A DNA stretch of 64,000 bases, taken from contig NZ_UHCT01000001.1 in assembly GCF_900458435.1 (NCBI RefSeq), positions 620,001-684,000 of the forward strand, given 5' to 3'. Made by a program: the position numbers and the translations under genes. The first letter of the stretch is position 1. Every line of letters begins with the position of its first letter. The stretch is from Staphylococcus carnosus. Lineage in GTDB: Bacteria; Bacillota; Bacilli; Staphylococcales; Staphylococcaceae. This document shows positions 47,390 to 57,825 of this stretch, piece by piece. The notes under the pieces were generated by a model, which did no database searches, was not told the origin of the DNA, and saw only the letters and a list, made by a program, of their open reading frames with translations.

Positions 47390-48956
47390 AGCACAAGTAG
47401 CCATGGTATTGAACTTGGATAAGTGTATCGGATGCCATACATGCAGTGTGACATGTAAAAATACTTGGACAAACCGTCCAGGTGCAGAATATATTTGGTT
47501 CAATAATGTAGAAACAAAACCAGGTGTCGGTTATCCGAAACGTTGGGAAGACCAAGAACACTATAAAGGTGGATGGACATTAAATAAAAAAGGAAAATTA
47601 GATTTGAAAGCAGGCAGCAGATGGTCAAAAATTGCTTTCGGTAAGATTTTCTATAATCCAGATATGCCGGTCATCAAAGACTATTATGAACCATGGACTT
47701 ATAACTATGAACATTTAACAACAGCTAAAGCCAGCAAACATTCTCCTGTCGCAACTGCACATTCAGTTATTTCTGGCGATAAAATTGATTTGCACTGGGG
47801 ACCTAACTGGGAAGATGATTTAGCAGGCGGTCATGTTACAGGACCTGAAGATCCTAACATTCAACGTATTGAAGAAAAAATTCAATTTGATTTTGACCAA
47901 ACATTTATGATGTATTTACCTCGTTTATGCGAACATTGCTTAAATCCTAGTTGTGTAGCATCTTGTCCTTCTGGTGCAATGTATAAACGTGATGAAGACG
48001 GTATCGTCTTAGTAGACCAAGATGCTTGTCGCGGGTGGCGTTATTGTATGACAGGTTGCCCTTATAAAAAAGTGTACTTCAACTGGAAAACAAATAAAGC
48101 TGAAAAATGTACATTCTGTTTCCCAAGAGTTGAAGCAGGGATGCCGACAGTTTGTTCTGAAACTTGTACAGGACGTATGCGTTATTTAGGTGTTTTATTA
48201 TATGATGCTGATCGTGTACATGAAGTTGCTTCTTGTGAAAATGAACAGGATTTATACGAAAAACAATGTGAATTGTTCTTGAATCCTTATGATGAAGATG
48301 TGATTGAACAAGCGAAAAAAGATGGCATCACAATGGATTGGATTGAAGCAGCACAAAACTCTCCAGTCTACAAATTAGCAATTGAATACAAACTTGCATT
48401 CCCATTGCACCCTGAATATCGTACTTTGCCAATGGTTTGGTATTGCCCGCCATTAAGTCCGATTATGAACTACTTTGAAGGTAAAGATTCTATTAAAAAT
48501 CCTGATGCAATCTTCCCTGCCATTGAAGAAATGCGTTTGCCGATTGAATACCTTGCCAGCTTATTGACTGCAGGTGATACAAAATCTGTGAAAGAAGCAT
48601 TACAACGCATGGCGATGATGAGAAGTTATATGCGTGCACAAGTTACAGGTAAGGAATTTGATACAGACCGTTTAGCACGTCTTGGTTTAACTGAGCGTCA
48701 AACAAAAGATATGTATCGCTTATTAGCAATTGCTAAGTACGAAGATCGTTTCGTGATTCCGACTTCTCATAAAGAAGAATATATGGACACTTATGCAGCA
48801 CAAGGCAGTCAAGGTTATACATTCGGTGATCAAATGAATGGAACTGGCAGCGGAAGCGGTTGTGAAGGCTGTGGTGCACCAGTTGCTATGAAACCGGGAC
48901 AAACTGGACAAGAAGCTTACAACGAAAGCTTTTATGGAGGGATTTTCCGTGATTAA
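47379..48956 (+). CDS. narH: Respiratory nitrate reductase beta subunit
   Basis: Iron-sulfur electron-transfer subunit of 525 residues. Cys motifs for the four clusters are visible: CIGCHTCSVTCKNTW, CEHCLNPSCVASCP, CRGWRYCMTGCP (Trp in place of one Cys, as expected for the [3Fe-4S] cluster) and CTFCFPRVEAG-C-ETC. The start is a TTG at 47379, supported by AAGGAGGT 8 bases upstream and lying inside narG. A Gly/Ser/Cys-rich C-terminus (GSGSGCEGCGAP) is present. It passes electrons from NarI to NarG. Confidence 0.97.
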   Translation: MKIKAQVAMVLNLDKCIGCHTCSVTCKNTWTNRPGAEYIWFNNVETKPGVGYPKRWEDQEHYKGGWTLNKKGKLDLKAGSRWSKIAFGKIFYNPDMPVIKDYYEPWTYNYEHLTTAKASKHSPVATAHSVISGDKIDLHWGPNWEDDLAGGHVTGPEDPNIQRIEEKIQFDFDQTFMMYLPRLCEHCLNPSCVASCPSGAMYKRDEDGIVLVDQDACRGWRYCMTGCPYKKVYFNWKTNKAEKCTFCFPRVEAGMPTVCSETCTGRMRYLGVLLYDADRVHEVASCENEQDLYEKQCELFLNPYDEDVIEQAKKDGITMDWIEAAQNSPVYKLAIEYKLAFPLHPEYRTLPMVWYCPPLSPIMNYFEGKDSIKNPDAIFPAIEEMRLPIEYLASLLTAGDTKSVKEALQRMAMMRSYMRAQVTGKEFDTDRLARLGLTERQTKDMYRLLAIAKYEDRFVIPTSHKEEYMDTYAAQGSQGYTFGDQMNGTGSGSGCEGCGAPVAMKPGQTGQEAYNESFYGGIFRD

Positions 48957-49524
48957 CTTAGATAACTTTTATAAATATCAAGAATCAATCGGTTATTTCG
49001 CGCAACAATTGAACTTTCCAGAAAAATTAACATTCCATCCTAAAACTTTTAATGATATTTTTGATACAAACCACCCAGCATACGCTGAGGTGGTAGCGTA
49101 TCGTGATCAAATTCAAAGTTATACATTAACAGAAATCAAACAACTTTATACAGATACTTTTGATTTTAATAAACAAGCACCGCTTTATATGACTTACAAT
49201 AAATTTGATACACAAAAAGAACGTGGTCAAATGTTGGCTAAATTAAAAGTACTTTATGAAATGTTCGGATTAGAGATGGTAGATAATGAATTATCAGATT
49301 ACCTGCCTTTGATGCTTGAATTTTTATATGCAGCACAATGGCAAAATGATGATCGTGCAGAAGGCAATATCGAATTCATCATTATGGTTATTGAAGATGG
49401 TTCTTATGCGATGCTCCAACAACTTAGAGAGATAGATAGTCCGTATGCCCCTTTAATTAAGGGTTTAAGAGAGACTTTAAAATTATGCTTACAACCGAGC
49501 GAAGAGGTGAGCCATCATGCTTAA
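48949..49524 (+). CDS. narJ: Nitrate reductase assembly chaperone
   Basis: Cytoplasmic chaperone of 191 residues that helps insert the molybdenum cofactor into NarG. It has the helical NarJ/TorD fold, with YLPLMLEFLYAA and acidic patches. The start is a GTG at 48949 with GGAGGG 8 bases upstream. An in-frame ATG at 48934 includes the ribosome site itself and is rejected. It overlaps narH by 8 and narI by 8 bases. Confidence 0.94.
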   Translation: MINLDNFYKYQESIGYFAQQLNFPEKLTFHPKTFNDIFDTNHPAYAEVVAYRDQIQSYTLTEIKQLYTDTFDFNKQAPLYMTYNKFDTQKERGQMLAKLKVLYEMFGLEMVDNELSDYLPLMLEFLYAAQWQNDDRAEGNIEFIIMVIEDGSYAMLQQLREIDSPYAPLIKGLRETLKLCLQPSEEVSHHA

Positions 49525-50200
49525 TCAGTTTTTATGGGTGATTTATCCATACTTGTGTGTTGCTATTTTTATCATTGGCCATATTGCACGTTATCGATAT
49601 GATCAATTTTCATGGACAGCCAAATCAAGTGAATTTATTGAAAAGAAACGTTTGAAGTGGGGAAGCTTATTATTTCATTTAGGTATTATTCCTGTTGCAG
49701 CAGGTCACTTTGTCGGACTCGTCATTCCAGCTGCTTGGTTAGAAGGTATGGGTGTTAATAATCATATTTATCATATTGGTGCAGTTTATATCGGCAGCTT
49801 ATTTGGTTTTATGGTCTTAATTGGTATGATTTTATTAACATATCGCCGTGTATCTATTAAAAACATCAGACGTTTAAGTTCTGCTTCTGACATGGTAGTC
49901 AACTTCTTTTTACTTGTGATTATCTGTATGGGATTATATTCTACACTTGTAACCAATGCGATATCACCAGAATTCGATTACAGACAAACCATTTCTATTT
50001 GGTTCAGACACTTGTTTACATTTAATCCGAATGCAAGTTTGATGACAAATGTGCCTTGGTCATTTAAACTGCATATATTCTTAGGTTTTTCTATTTTTGC
50101 ATTATGGCCATTCACACGTTTAGTTCACGTGTGGAGTGTTCCATTATCTTATGCAAACAGAAGTTATATTATTTATCGTAAAAATAAAGCAAGAACATAA
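49517..50200 (+). CDS. narI: Respiratory nitrate reductase gamma subunit (cytochrome b)
   Basis: Membrane cytochrome b of 227 residues with five helices that oxidises menaquinol and passes electrons to NarH. Haem-ligand histidines are visible in helix regions IGHIARYRYD, FHLGIIPVAAGHFVGL and KLHIFLGF/RLVHVWS. AGAGGTGAG precedes the ATG. Last gene of the reductase operon; nreABC follows after 15 bases, so read-through is likely. Confidence 0.96.
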   Translation: MLNQFLWVIYPYLCVAIFIIGHIARYRYDQFSWTAKSSEFIEKKRLKWGSLLFHLGIIPVAAGHFVGLVIPAAWLEGMGVNNHIYHIGAVYIGSLFGFMVLIGMILLTYRRVSIKNIRRLSSASDMVVNFFLLVIICMGLYSTLVTNAISPEFDYRQTISIWFRHLFTFNPNASLMTNVPWSFKLHIFLGFSIFALWPFTRLVHVWSVPLSYANRSYIIYRKNKART

Positions 50201-50215
50201 TAGTGAGGGGGAGAG

Positions 50216-50683
50216 ATGTTGAATAGTGTAATTGCTTCAGATTACTTTGATTACCAAGATGCTTTGGATGAAATCAGAGAAACAGAGAAATTTGATTTTG
50301 CAGCGATTGCATTGCCAGAAGATGGATTGCATAGTGCGGTCATTAAATGGAAATATGCTTCCGGCAATATCAACTACCGCTATCGAATGATTGTTTTAAG
50401 ACCAGGAAAAGGTTTGGCTGGTCTGGTAATTCGAACGGGCTCTAGAAAGATTGTCGAAGATGTAGATGCTGAATTAAGTCAAAATGACAAATTAGGTTAT
50501 CCGATTGTTTTGAGTGAAGCACTAACAGCAATGGTGGCTATCCCATTATGGAAGAATAATCGGGTTTATGGTGCATTGTTATTAGGACAACGCGAAGGTC
50601 GTCCTTTACCGGAAGGTAGCACGACGTTTCGTATTAATCAACGGTTAGGGAGTTTTACAGATGAAATCAATAAGCAACCGTGA
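50216..50683 (+). CDS. nreA: Nitrate sensor NreA (GAF domain)
   Basis: Cytoplasmic GAF-domain protein of 155 residues that binds nitrate and, in S. carnosus, modulates phosphorylation of NreB. It is a single GAF fold with VLRPGKGLAGLVIRTG and ALTAMVAIPLWKNNRVYGALLLGQREGRP. GAGGGGGAG precedes the ATG. It overlaps nreB by 23 bases. Confidence 0.95.
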   Translation: MLNSVIASDYFDYQDALDEIRETEKFDFAAIALPEDGLHSAVIKWKYASGNINYRYRMIVLRPGKGLAGLVIRTGSRKIVEDVDAELSQNDKLGYPIVLSEALTAMVAIPLWKNNRVYGALLLGQREGRPLPEGSTTFRINQRLGSFTDEINKQP

Positions 50684-51704
50684 TAAATTACAAGATTTAT
50701 TAACGCAGTATTATCTGAATACCAATGAAAAAATGGTTTTCTTAAATAGTACAGGGGAAGTTATTGCATTAAATGAAGCAGCAGAAGAAGTTTTTGCAGA
50801 TGACAATGACTATTCTCAAATGACGAATGCAGTTTGTCGCAGATGTGAAGGATATTCAAATGAATATGATATTATGTCTTGTGAAAACTGCTTTTTAGAA
50901 GCCTTAGAAATAGGAAAAGGCAGCTTCCAAGTATTTATACGCACAAAAGACAATAAAATCCAACCTTATACAGCATCTTATGAATTGATTGATCATGAAA
51001 AAGGAATTTATGCATTTACATTACACAACGTCTCTCCGCAAATTCAGCGTCAAGAGCGAATGTATCAACGGAAAATGATGCAAAAAACAATTTCAGCTCA
51101 AGAAAATGAAAGAAAACGTATCTCAAGAGAGTTGCATGACGGCATTGTACAAGAACTAATCAATGTCGATGTTGAACTGCGTTTATTAAAATACCAGCAA
51201 GATAAAGATGAGTTAATAGATAATTCAAAACGGATAGAAGGTATCATGTCTCGCTTGATAGATGATGTTCGTAATTTATCAGTAGAATTACGTCCGTCAT
51301 CTCTTGATGATTTAGGTTTAGATGCTGCTTTCCGTTCTTACTTTAAACAATTTGAAAAAAATTATGGCATCCATGTAAATTATCATACTAATTTTTCTGC
51401 ACAACGCTTCGATAATGAAATTGAAACTGTGGTATATAGAGTAGTGCAAGAAGCATTGTTTAATGCTTTAAAATATGCACAAGTCGATATAGTTGAAGTT
51501 TCACTGCAATTGAATGAAAATAATATTATTGCAGAAGTGAGTGATCGGGGTGTCGGGTTTAAACGGGGAGATGATCCTAAAGGAACAGGGTTAGGTTTAT
51601 TCGGCATGAATGAACGTGCAGAATTGGTGAATGGTACAGTTAATATAGATTCTCAGATCAATCGCGGCACCATTGTAACATTGGAAGTTCCAATAACTGA
51701 TTAA
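50661..51704 (+). CDS. nreB: Oxygen-sensing histidine kinase NreB
   Basis: Cytoplasmic sensor kinase of 347 residues. The N-terminal PAS domain holds four cysteines at 59, 62, 74 and 77, the ligands of the oxygen-labile [4Fe-4S] cluster. A HisKA_3 domain follows with the phospho-acceptor H159 in [13 protein letters not shown], then an HATPase_c domain ([23 protein letters not shown]). The numbering is the same as for the S. carnosus protein. AGGGAG lies 8 bases before the ATG. Confidence 0.97.
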   Translation: MKSISNRDKLQDLLTQYYLNTNEKMVFLNSTGEVIALNEAAEEVFADDNDYSQMTNAVCRRCEGYSNEYDIMSCENCFLEALEIGKGSFQVFIRTKDNKIQPYTASYELIDHEKGIYAFTLHNVSPQIQRQERMYQRKMMQKTISAQENERKRISRELHDGIVQELINVDVELRLLKYQQDKDELIDNSKRIEGIMSRLIDDVRNLSVELRPSSLDDLGLDAAFRSYFKQFEKNYGIHVNYHTNFSAQRFDNEIETVVYRVVQEALFNALKYAQVDIVEVSLQLNENNIIAEVSDRGVGFKRGDDPKGTGLGLFGMNERAELVNGTVNIDSQINRGTIVTLEVPITD

Positions 51705-51721
51705 CGATAGGAGACTTTAAG

Positions 51722-52375
51722 TTGAAGATAGTGATTGCAGATGATCATGCAGTTGTAAGAACTGGATTCTCTATGATTTTGAATTTTCAAGATGATATGG
51801 AAGTCGTAGATACAGCTGCAGATGGTGTAGAAGCTTATCAAAAAGTGATGCAGCACCAACCGGATGTTTTAATTATGGATTTAAGTATGCCTCCAGGTGA
51901 ATCAGGTCTTATTGCTACAAGTAAAATTGTGGAAAGTTTTCCTGATACTAAGATTTTAATTTTAACGATGTATGATGATGAAGAGTATCTATTCCATGTC
52001 TTGCGTAATGGTGCTAAGGGTTATATTTTAAAAAATGCACCAGATGAACAACTCATATCTGCCGTTCGTACTGTTTACCGCGGCGATACGTATATTGATC
52101 CTAAAATGACCACTTCATTAGTTAATGAATTCGTCAATAATACAGGTCAAGATGCTAATAGTACGAATGATCCATTCCGTATTTTGTCTAAAAGAGAATT
52201 AGAGATTCTCCCGTTGATTGCAAAAGGCTATGGAAATAAAGAAATTGCCGAAAAACTGTTTGTGTCAGTTAAAACAGTTGAAGCGCATAAAACACATATT
52301 ATGCAAAAATTGAATTTAAAATCAAAACCTGAATTAGTAGAGTATGCTTTGAAGAAAAAGTTACTTGATTTTTGA
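51722..52375 (+). CDS. nreC: Response regulator NreC
   Basis: NarL/LuxR-type regulator of 217 residues: receiver with phospho-acceptor D53 ([10 protein letters not shown]) and a C-terminal helix-turn-helix ([35 protein letters not shown]). When phosphorylated it activates narGHJI, nir and narT via GC-rich palindromes, copies of which are found here at 38458, 43573 and 52508. The start is a TTG at 51722 with TAGGAG 8 bases upstream. Confidence 0.97.
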   Translation: MKIVIADDHAVVRTGFSMILNFQDDMEVVDTAADGVEAYQKVMQHQPDVLIMDLSMPPGESGLIATSKIVESFPDTKILILTMYDDEEYLFHVLRNGAKGYILKNAPDEQLISAVRTVYRGDTYIDPKMTTSLVNEFVNNTGQDANSTNDPFRILSKRELEILPLIAKGYGNKEIAEKLFVSVKTVEAHKTHIMQKLNLKSKPELVEYALKKKLLDF

Positions 52376-52385
52376 TGAATTTTTG

Positions 52386-52417
52386 GAATCTGTCGATAAA
52401 GACAGGTTCTTTTTTTA
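52386..52417 (+). terminator. Terminator of the nar-nre unit
   Basis: GAATCTGTC / GACAGGTTC stem and eight T. Confidence 0.92.
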
Positions 52418-52487
52418 TTGTTGAATTGTGGCAAAAATGTGACTGTAAACGCTGGTATGACAAGGTTTAGACCTATTAAACACCTAT

Positions 52488-52523
52488 TAGGGAAAAGCCG
52501 AATCTTTTAAGGGAAAGCCCTTA
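52488..52523 (+). promoter_or_regulatory. NreC-type palindrome before narT
   Basis: TAAGGG-AAAG-CCCTTA (52508-52523) is a perfect palindrome; a TAGGG half-site lies 20 bases upstream (52488-52492), in the same spacing pattern as before narG. Confidence 0.75.
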
Positions 52524-52663
52524 TGTTCAATCTTTCACACGACCTATAAAATATAAACTATAAGCAGTATCTTAGAATATTAAAAATAACTTCGACTCAA
52601 AGTGAAATAATGCACTGAGGTACTGCTACTCTTTTTTGATATGAAAATGTTAGGGTGAAAAAA

Positions 52664-53830
52664 ATGAACAAATCAAAAGGCGGTTTACAATTAACAGTCC
52701 AAACTTTAAGTTTGGTAGCCGGCTTTATGGTGTGGAGCATCATTGCACCATTGATGCCGATGATTTCACAGGACATTAAAATTACAAGTTCTCAAATTTC
52801 AATTGTACTTGCAATTCCTGTTATTTTAGGATCGGTTTTACGTATTCCATTTGGTTATTTAACTAATATAATTGGCGCTAAATGGGTTTTCTTTTCTAGT
52901 TTTATCATATTATTATTCCCGATTTTCTTGCTTAGTCAAGCGCAATCAGTGAACATGCTGATGTTAGCAGGATTTTTCTTAGGTGTTGGCGGCGCAGTCT
53001 TTTCAGTAGGTGTAACTTCAATTCCTAAGTATTTCCCTAAAGATAAAGTAGGATTAGCAAACGGTATTTATGGAATGGGGAACTTAGGTACAGCGGTATC
53101 TTCATTCTTAGCACCTCCGATTGCTGGGGCAATCGGCTGGCAATCAACTGTCAGATTATACTTAATTGTGATGGCAGTATTTGCGATTGTCATGTTCTTC
53201 TTAGGTGATGCTAAAGAGCCTAAAGTTAAAATTCCTTTAGTAGCACAAACAAAAGATTTACTTAAAGATTTAAGAACATACTATTTAAGTTTTTGGTACT
53301 TTATTACCTTTGGTTCATTTGTAGCATTCGGTATCTTCTTACCGAAATACTTAGTCGATCATTATGAATTGACTACAGTAGATGCAGGTATACGTGCAGG
53401 TATCTTTATTGCGATTGCTACATTCTTAAGACCTCTTGGCGGTATTATCGGTGATAAAATTGATGCTGTAAAAGCACTGAAAGTAGACTTTTTATTTATG
53501 ATTATCGGTGCAATTATTTTAGGTATTGCCAATGATATGATTTTATTCACAGTAGGATGTTTAACAGTCAGTGTGTGTGCAGGTATTGGAAATGGATTGG
53601 TATTCAAACTTGTACCTCAGTACTTCCAAAAAGAAGCGGGTGTCGCAAACGGTATTGTTTCAATGATGGGAGGACTTGGAGGTTTCTTCCCACCACTTGT
53701 TATAACATATGTAACAAGTATCACTGGAACAAGCCACTTAGCTTTTATCTTCTTAGCATTGTTTGGTGTCTTAGCCCTTGTAACGATGTGGCATTTAAGC
53801 AAGAAAAATCGTTCGCTTGCATATAAATAA
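52664..53830 (+). CDS. narT: Nitrate transporter NarT
   Basis: Major facilitator of the nitrate/nitrite porter (NNP) family, 388 residues, 12 helices, the length I recall for S. carnosus NarT. The family signature is seen as [38 protein letters not shown] and again as [33 protein letters not shown]. It imports nitrate and may exchange nitrite during nitrate respiration. ATG 52664 is chosen (AGGGTG upstream); the in-frame GTG at 52655 overlaps that ribosome site. It has its own NreC-type box. Confidence 0.95.
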   Translation: MNKSKGGLQLTVQTLSLVAGFMVWSIIAPLMPMISQDIKITSSQISIVLAIPVILGSVLRIPFGYLTNIIGAKWVFFSSFIILLFPIFLLSQAQSVNMLMLAGFFLGVGGAVFSVGVTSIPKYFPKDKVGLANGIYGMGNLGTAVSSFLAPPIAGAIGWQSTVRLYLIVMAVFAIVMFFLGDAKEPKVKIPLVAQTKDLLKDLRTYYLSFWYFITFGSFVAFGIFLPKYLVDHYELTTVDAGIRAGIFIAIATFLRPLGGIIGDKIDAVKALKVDFLFMIIGAIILGIANDMILFTVGCLTVSVCAGIGNGLVFKLVPQYFQKEAGVANGIVSMMGGLGGFFPPLVITYVTSITGTSHLAFIFLALFGVLALVTMWHLSKKNRSLAYK

Positions 53831-53870
53831 GAACGATATGGATGAATGAAAATGTAAATATTGGAAACGT

Positions 53871-53903
53871 ATGGGCCATCAATCAGAAATGTTGATGGCC
53901 CAT
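53871..53903. terminator. Hairpin between convergent narT and the FtsW-like gene
   Basis: Perfect 12-base stem ATGGGCCATCAA / TTGATGGCCCAT with a 9-base loop. There is no strong T run on either side, so it may act in RNA stability or as a weak terminator. Confidence 0.55.
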
Positions 53904-53967
53904 AGTTATACTCTAAGCAGAACGTTGTGAGATAGTTGAAACTCGTGATTGTTCTGCTTTTGTCGTG

Positions 53968-55167
53968 TTATTTAATGGTATGTATTTTTTGATTTGATGC
54001 ACGATCGCGATTGATTTTACGTGTCGTCATAATTAGAACCGCAAAAGCAATACTGACACTCAACATTGATGAACCACCATAACTCAGCAGTGGTAATGTA
54101 ACACCTGTTAAAGGAATTGTACCAGACACACCGCCGATGTTAACGAAGGCTTGAATGAAGATATAACTGCCAATACCAATACAAATCAACTTATAAAAGT
54201 GATTAATTGTACGACCAGCATAGATTAAACTCTTAACGACTACCCAGCCATAGAGTCCTAGAACTATCAATACGCCTAGTAATCCCAACTCTTCTGATAC
54301 TACAGTGAAAATAAAGTCAGTGTGAGGTTCTGGCAAATAACCGAGCTTTGAGACACCGTTGCCGAGTCCTTTGCCGAATAAACCGCCATTACCAATTGAA
54401 ATTAAAGCGCTTGTAAGTTGATATCCTTCATTATTTTCATATTGAAACGGATTTAAGAAAACAGCGATTCGTTTCAATCTGTAGATGTTTTTGGCATCGA
54501 ATAATAATGTATAAACCAAATAAAGTATAACGGGTGTGACAGCGATACTGAAAATCTGCATTTTGATTTTATTTTTAATATCAGAATAAAGTAAAATACA
54601 TACGATAATCGCAACGGTCAGCATTGTTCCGCCTAAATCACCTTGCAAGAGTACTAAGATGAGAGCAACAACTAGCAATAACAGTGGTGGAAGTAATTCT
54701 GAGACTTGGTAATCTTGTTGCTTACTCAACTTTCTATCGATGATATAAGAGAAGTAAAAAATAGATGCGAGTTTTAAAAATTCTGAAGATTGAAGGCTGA
54801 AAAATCCTAAATTCAACCAGTTTTTGGAACCGTTGATTTCTTTACCAATGAGTAAAGTTAATGCTAATAAACCAAAGGTAATCAGTAACATGACAAATTG
54901 AACTTTCGGAGATTTGAAGAAATCAATTCTAACAACAAGAGAAAATAAGATGATTAAAACCCCAATCATAAAATAAACAGCTTGGCGTTTCATGAAATGA
55001 TTGCTGGCAACAGGATAGCCGCCGGTTAAAGATCCTTTTGAAGCGGGCACCATGCTGGCACTATACACCATAACAATACCTATTAATCCGAGCAGGATAA
55101 AGGTTACGATCAAACTCAAATCTACACCTTTAGTTGCTTTTCGCAACGCTCTGAGAAATTGCTTCAA
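53968..55167 (-). CDS. FtsW/RodA/SpoVE-family lipid II polymerase or division protein
   Basis: Polytopic SEDS protein of 399 residues with about ten helices. It has the FtsW-type opening MVYSASMVPASKGSLTGGYP and the conserved signature GNGVSKLGYLPEPHTDFIFTVVSEELGL. SEDS proteins polymerise septal or lateral peptidoglycan with a partner class B PBP. The first loop resembles S. aureus FtsW rather than RodA. The location beside mevalonate genes is unusual, since staphylococcal ftsW is normally near pycA; whether this is the sole copy or a paralogue cannot be seen here. Single-gene unit. Confidence 0.87.
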   Translation of the reverse strand: MKQFLRALRKATKGVDLSLIVTFILLGLIGIVMVYSASMVPASKGSLTGGYPVASNHFMKRQAVYFMIGVLIILFSLVVRIDFFKSPKVQFVMLLITFGLLALTLLIGKEINGSKNWLNLGFFSLQSSEFLKLASIFYFSYIIDRKLSKQQDYQVSELLPPLLLLVVALILVLLQGDLGGTMLTVAIIVCILLYSDIKNKIKMQIFSIAVTPVILYLVYTLLFDAKNIYRLKRIAVFLNPFQYENNEGYQLTSALISIGNGGLFGKGLGNGVSKLGYLPEPHTDFIFTVVSEELGLLGVLIVLGLYGWVVVKSLIYAGRTINHFYKLICIGIGSYIFIQAFVNIGGVSGTIPLTGVTLPLLSYGGSSMLSVSIAFAVLIMTTRKINRDRASNQKIHTIK

Positions 55168-55321
55168 CTCTAGTCACCTCTAAGATTGTTTTTTTCTTAA
55201 ATGCGATATGGAATATAAATGCATTAAATACCTATTATAAAGATTTTATTGATAACTATCCAATTTTTAACGGCAAGGGGGAATGAAATGAAGAAAATGA
55301 ATGTTTGATATATGTAATAAA

Positions 55322-55352
55322 AAGAAGCCTCGAAACAAGTTCGAGACTTCTT
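55322..55352 (-). terminator. Terminator of mvaS
   Basis: AAGAAGTCTCGAA / TTCGAGGCTTCTT stem (reverse strand) followed by TTTTATT. Confidence 0.85.
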
Positions 55353-55384
55353 GAAAAAGCTTTGCTTTACACAAGCTTTATTTA

Positions 55385-56554
55385 TTATTTTACGGTATCA
55401 TAATAACGGATATTATCTGAGATTTCTTTCAAGTAGAAGTTGCCTTTAGGTTCTACTTCTAGTTCTGTCTCAGTATCAAATTCTAAGTTGTCAAAGCGAT
55501 TAAAGAATTTTTCATATTCTTCAACAGAAAGCGCTTTGCGGTTATCTAGCATTGCTTTATGTGCTTTGACATCAAGATGATCTTGATAGTTATCTACAAG
55601 TGTTGCACTGAAGAATTCACCGACTGAACCTGAACCATAACTGAATAAGCCGATATTATCGCCACCGTTTAATTTATGGTTTTCAAGAAGTGAAATCAAG
55701 CTAAGATATAAAGAGCCTGTATATACGTTTCCGACATAGCGGTTATAATCTGTTGCAGATTTATAGCCTTCATTTAGTCTTGCTTGTGTATCTTCTGAGG
55801 CACTATCTGTTAAAATGGAATCAAGTGCTTTTTGTCCCATTTTTGTAAATGGAACGTGGAAGCATAAAGCAGCAAAGTCAGACAATGATTTATGATGACG
55901 TTTCGCGTATTCGTTCCAGCTTTCTTGGAAAGATTTAATGTAAGCATCTTTTGATAATTTACCAGCAACAAGCGGATAAATTTCACCAGATGGACGCCAG
56001 AAATCGTAAACGTCTTCTGTATATGCAACTGAATCATCATGTAATTCAAGGATACTTGGGTTATGGCTGATAACCATTGCGACAGCACCTGCACCTTGTG
56101 TAGGTTCACCGCCACTGTTCAATCCGTAACGTGCAGTATCGCTTGCAATAACTAATACTTTTTCTTTAGGACGTGGTACTAAATAATCTTTTGCTAATTG
56201 AATGGCTGGAGTTGCTGCATAGCATGCCTCTTTCATTTCAAAACAACGTGCAAAAGGTTGGATTCCTAAAAGATGATGAATTTGCACAGCAGAAGCTTTG
56301 GCAGAATCGATTGCTGATTCTGTTGCAACAATCACCATGGTAATATCTTTCTTATCTTGTTCTGATAGAATAGGTTGTGCAGCGTTCGCACCCATTGAAA
56401 CAATGTCTTGAGACACAGGGCTTACAGCCATTTGTGATTGACCAATGCCAATTAAGAATTTGTTTGGGTCTACGCCGCGAGCTTCAGCAAGCTCAGCCAT
56501 ATCTACGTAAAAATTCGGAATATAAAAATTAAGTTGGTCGATACCAATTGTCAT
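55385..56554 (-). CDS. mvaS: Hydroxymethylglutaryl-CoA synthase
   Basis: Mevalonate-pathway enzyme of 389 residues condensing acetyl-CoA and acetoacetyl-CoA. The catalytic Cys lies in [17 protein letters not shown] (near residue 111), a catalytic Glu near residue 79 in VATESAID, and His in [10 protein letters not shown]. The length matches the S. aureus enzyme (388). An internal copy of these domains is complete. It is divergently transcribed from mvaC-mvaA, with an inverted repeat in the shared 113-base control region. AAGGATG serves as ribosome site. Confidence 0.96.
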   Translation of the reverse strand: MTIGIDQLNFYIPNFYVDMAELAEARGVDPNKFLIGIGQSQMAVSPVSQDIVSMGANAAQPILSEQDKKDITMVIVATESAIDSAKASAVQIHHLLGIQPFARCFEMKEACYAATPAIQLAKDYLVPRPKEKVLVIASDTARYGLNSGGEPTQGAGAVAMVISHNPSILELHDDSVAYTEDVYDFWRPSGEIYPLVAGKLSKDAYIKSFQESWNEYAKRHHKSLSDFAALCFHVPFTKMGQKALDSILTDSASEDTQARLNEGYKSATDYNRYVGNVYTGSLYLSLISLLENHKLNGGDNIGLFSYGSGSVGEFFSATLVDNYQDHLDVKAHKAMLDNRKALSVEEYEKFFNRFDNLEFDTETELEVEPKGNFYLKEISDNIRYYDTVK

Positions 56555-56573
56555 AAATAACCAACATCCTTTC

Positions 56574-56605
56574 TTGATATGTTAAATCACTTTAAATCAT
56601 ATCAA
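56574..56605. promoter_or_regulatory. Inverted repeat in the divergent mvaS/mvaC control region
   Basis: TTGATATG-N16-CATATCAA, perfect 8-base arms, centred between the two divergent start codons. Candidate shared operator; the arms do not match FapR or other boxes I know. Confidence 0.5.
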
Positions 56606-56667
56606 AATAAGGCTAAGAAATACAATTTTAAATTAGTAGCTAGTGATAAAAAAAGGAGACAAAGATT

Positions 56668-57819
56668 ATGAGTAAAATTGCAATTGTCAGTGCTAAACGT
56701 ACACCAGTAGGTAAATTCAGAGGTAAATTAAGAGATTATTCTGCAGTTCAACTTGGTACAATCGCTTTAGAAGCAGCTATCGATGCAATTGAATTGCCAA
56801 AAGATACAATTGAAAATGTTGTTTTCGGTAATGTATTACAAGCTGGGAATGGACAAAATCCAGCACGTCAAATATTAGTCAATGCAGGTTTACCAACTAC
56901 AACTCCTGGTATGACGATTAATGAAGTATGTGGTTCTGGCCTGAAAGCAGTTATTTTAGGTAAACAACTTATTCAGTTAGGCGAAGCAAAAGTTGTAGCA
57001 GTTGGCGGTATTGAAAGTATGACTAACGCCCCTAAATTACTGATCGAAGGCAAAGAAAAACCTGTACCTAGTTTTATGCATGATGGTTTAACAGATGCTT
57101 TTGAAAACGTTCCTATGGGTATCACAGCAGAACGTATTGCTGATCAATATGAAGTAACACGCGAACAACAAGATGAATTTGCTGTTAAATCACATCAAAA
57201 AGCATATGAAGCAACTAATGCAGGTAAATATAATGAAGAAATGATTCCGTTGAAAGACGCCGATGGAGAAATGATGACGGCAGATGAAGGTATTCGAGGC
57301 AACAGTAATGTAGAAAAGTTATCTACATTAGATACTATTTTTAAAGAAGATGGTTCTGTTACTGCTGGTAATGCTTCAAGTATTAATGATGGTGCTTCAG
57401 CACTCATTTTAATGGATGAAGATTATGCTAAAGAACATGGTTTTGAAGTTTTAGCTACTCTAGGGGATTACGCAGAAGTAGGTTGTGACCCTGAAATCAT
57501 GGGTATTGCACCGTTTTATGCTGTAAGCAAATTATTAGAAAAAACAGGCAAAACAATGAATGACATCGATTTAGTAGAAATGACAGAAGCATTTGCTGTA
57601 CAAAGTATTGCGGTTAAAGATAACTTGAATATTCCTGATGAAAAATTAAATATTTATGGTGGTGCGGTCGCAATTGGTCATCCTATCGGTGCCAGCGGTG
57701 CACGTTTAGTAACATCATTAGTCAATGAACTTCATCAAGAAAATAAACAAAGCGGTATTGCAACAGCTTGTATCGGCGGAGGTTTAGGCATCGCTTTAGC
57801 AGTTGAAAAAGGAGAATAA
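56668..57819 (+). CDS. mvaC: Acetyl-CoA acetyltransferase (thiolase)
   Basis: Biosynthetic thiolase of 383 residues making acetoacetyl-CoA for HMG-CoA synthase. Active-site Cys in NEVCGSGLKAV (about 88), His in GGAVAIGHPIGASGAR (about 341), and the second Cys in TACIGGGLGIA (about 371). AAAGGAG precedes the ATG. It lies in an operon with mvaA (6-base gap), and so the first three steps of the mevalonate pathway are clustered here. Confidence 0.95.
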   Translation: MSKIAIVSAKRTPVGKFRGKLRDYSAVQLGTIALEAAIDAIELPKDTIENVVFGNVLQAGNGQNPARQILVNAGLPTTTPGMTINEVCGSGLKAVILGKQLIQLGEAKVVAVGGIESMTNAPKLLIEGKEKPVPSFMHDGLTDAFENVPMGITAERIADQYEVTREQQDEFAVKSHQKAYEATNAGKYNEEMIPLKDADGEMMTADEGIRGNSNVEKLSTLDTIFKEDGSVTAGNASSINDGASALILMDEDYAKEHGFEVLATLGDYAEVGCDPEIMGIAPFYAVSKLLEKTGKTMNDIDLVEMTEAFAVQSIAVKDNLNIPDEKLNIYGGAVAIGHPIGASGARLVTSLVNELHQENKQSGIATACIGGGLGIALAVEKGE

Positions 57820-57825
57820 TTTTTT

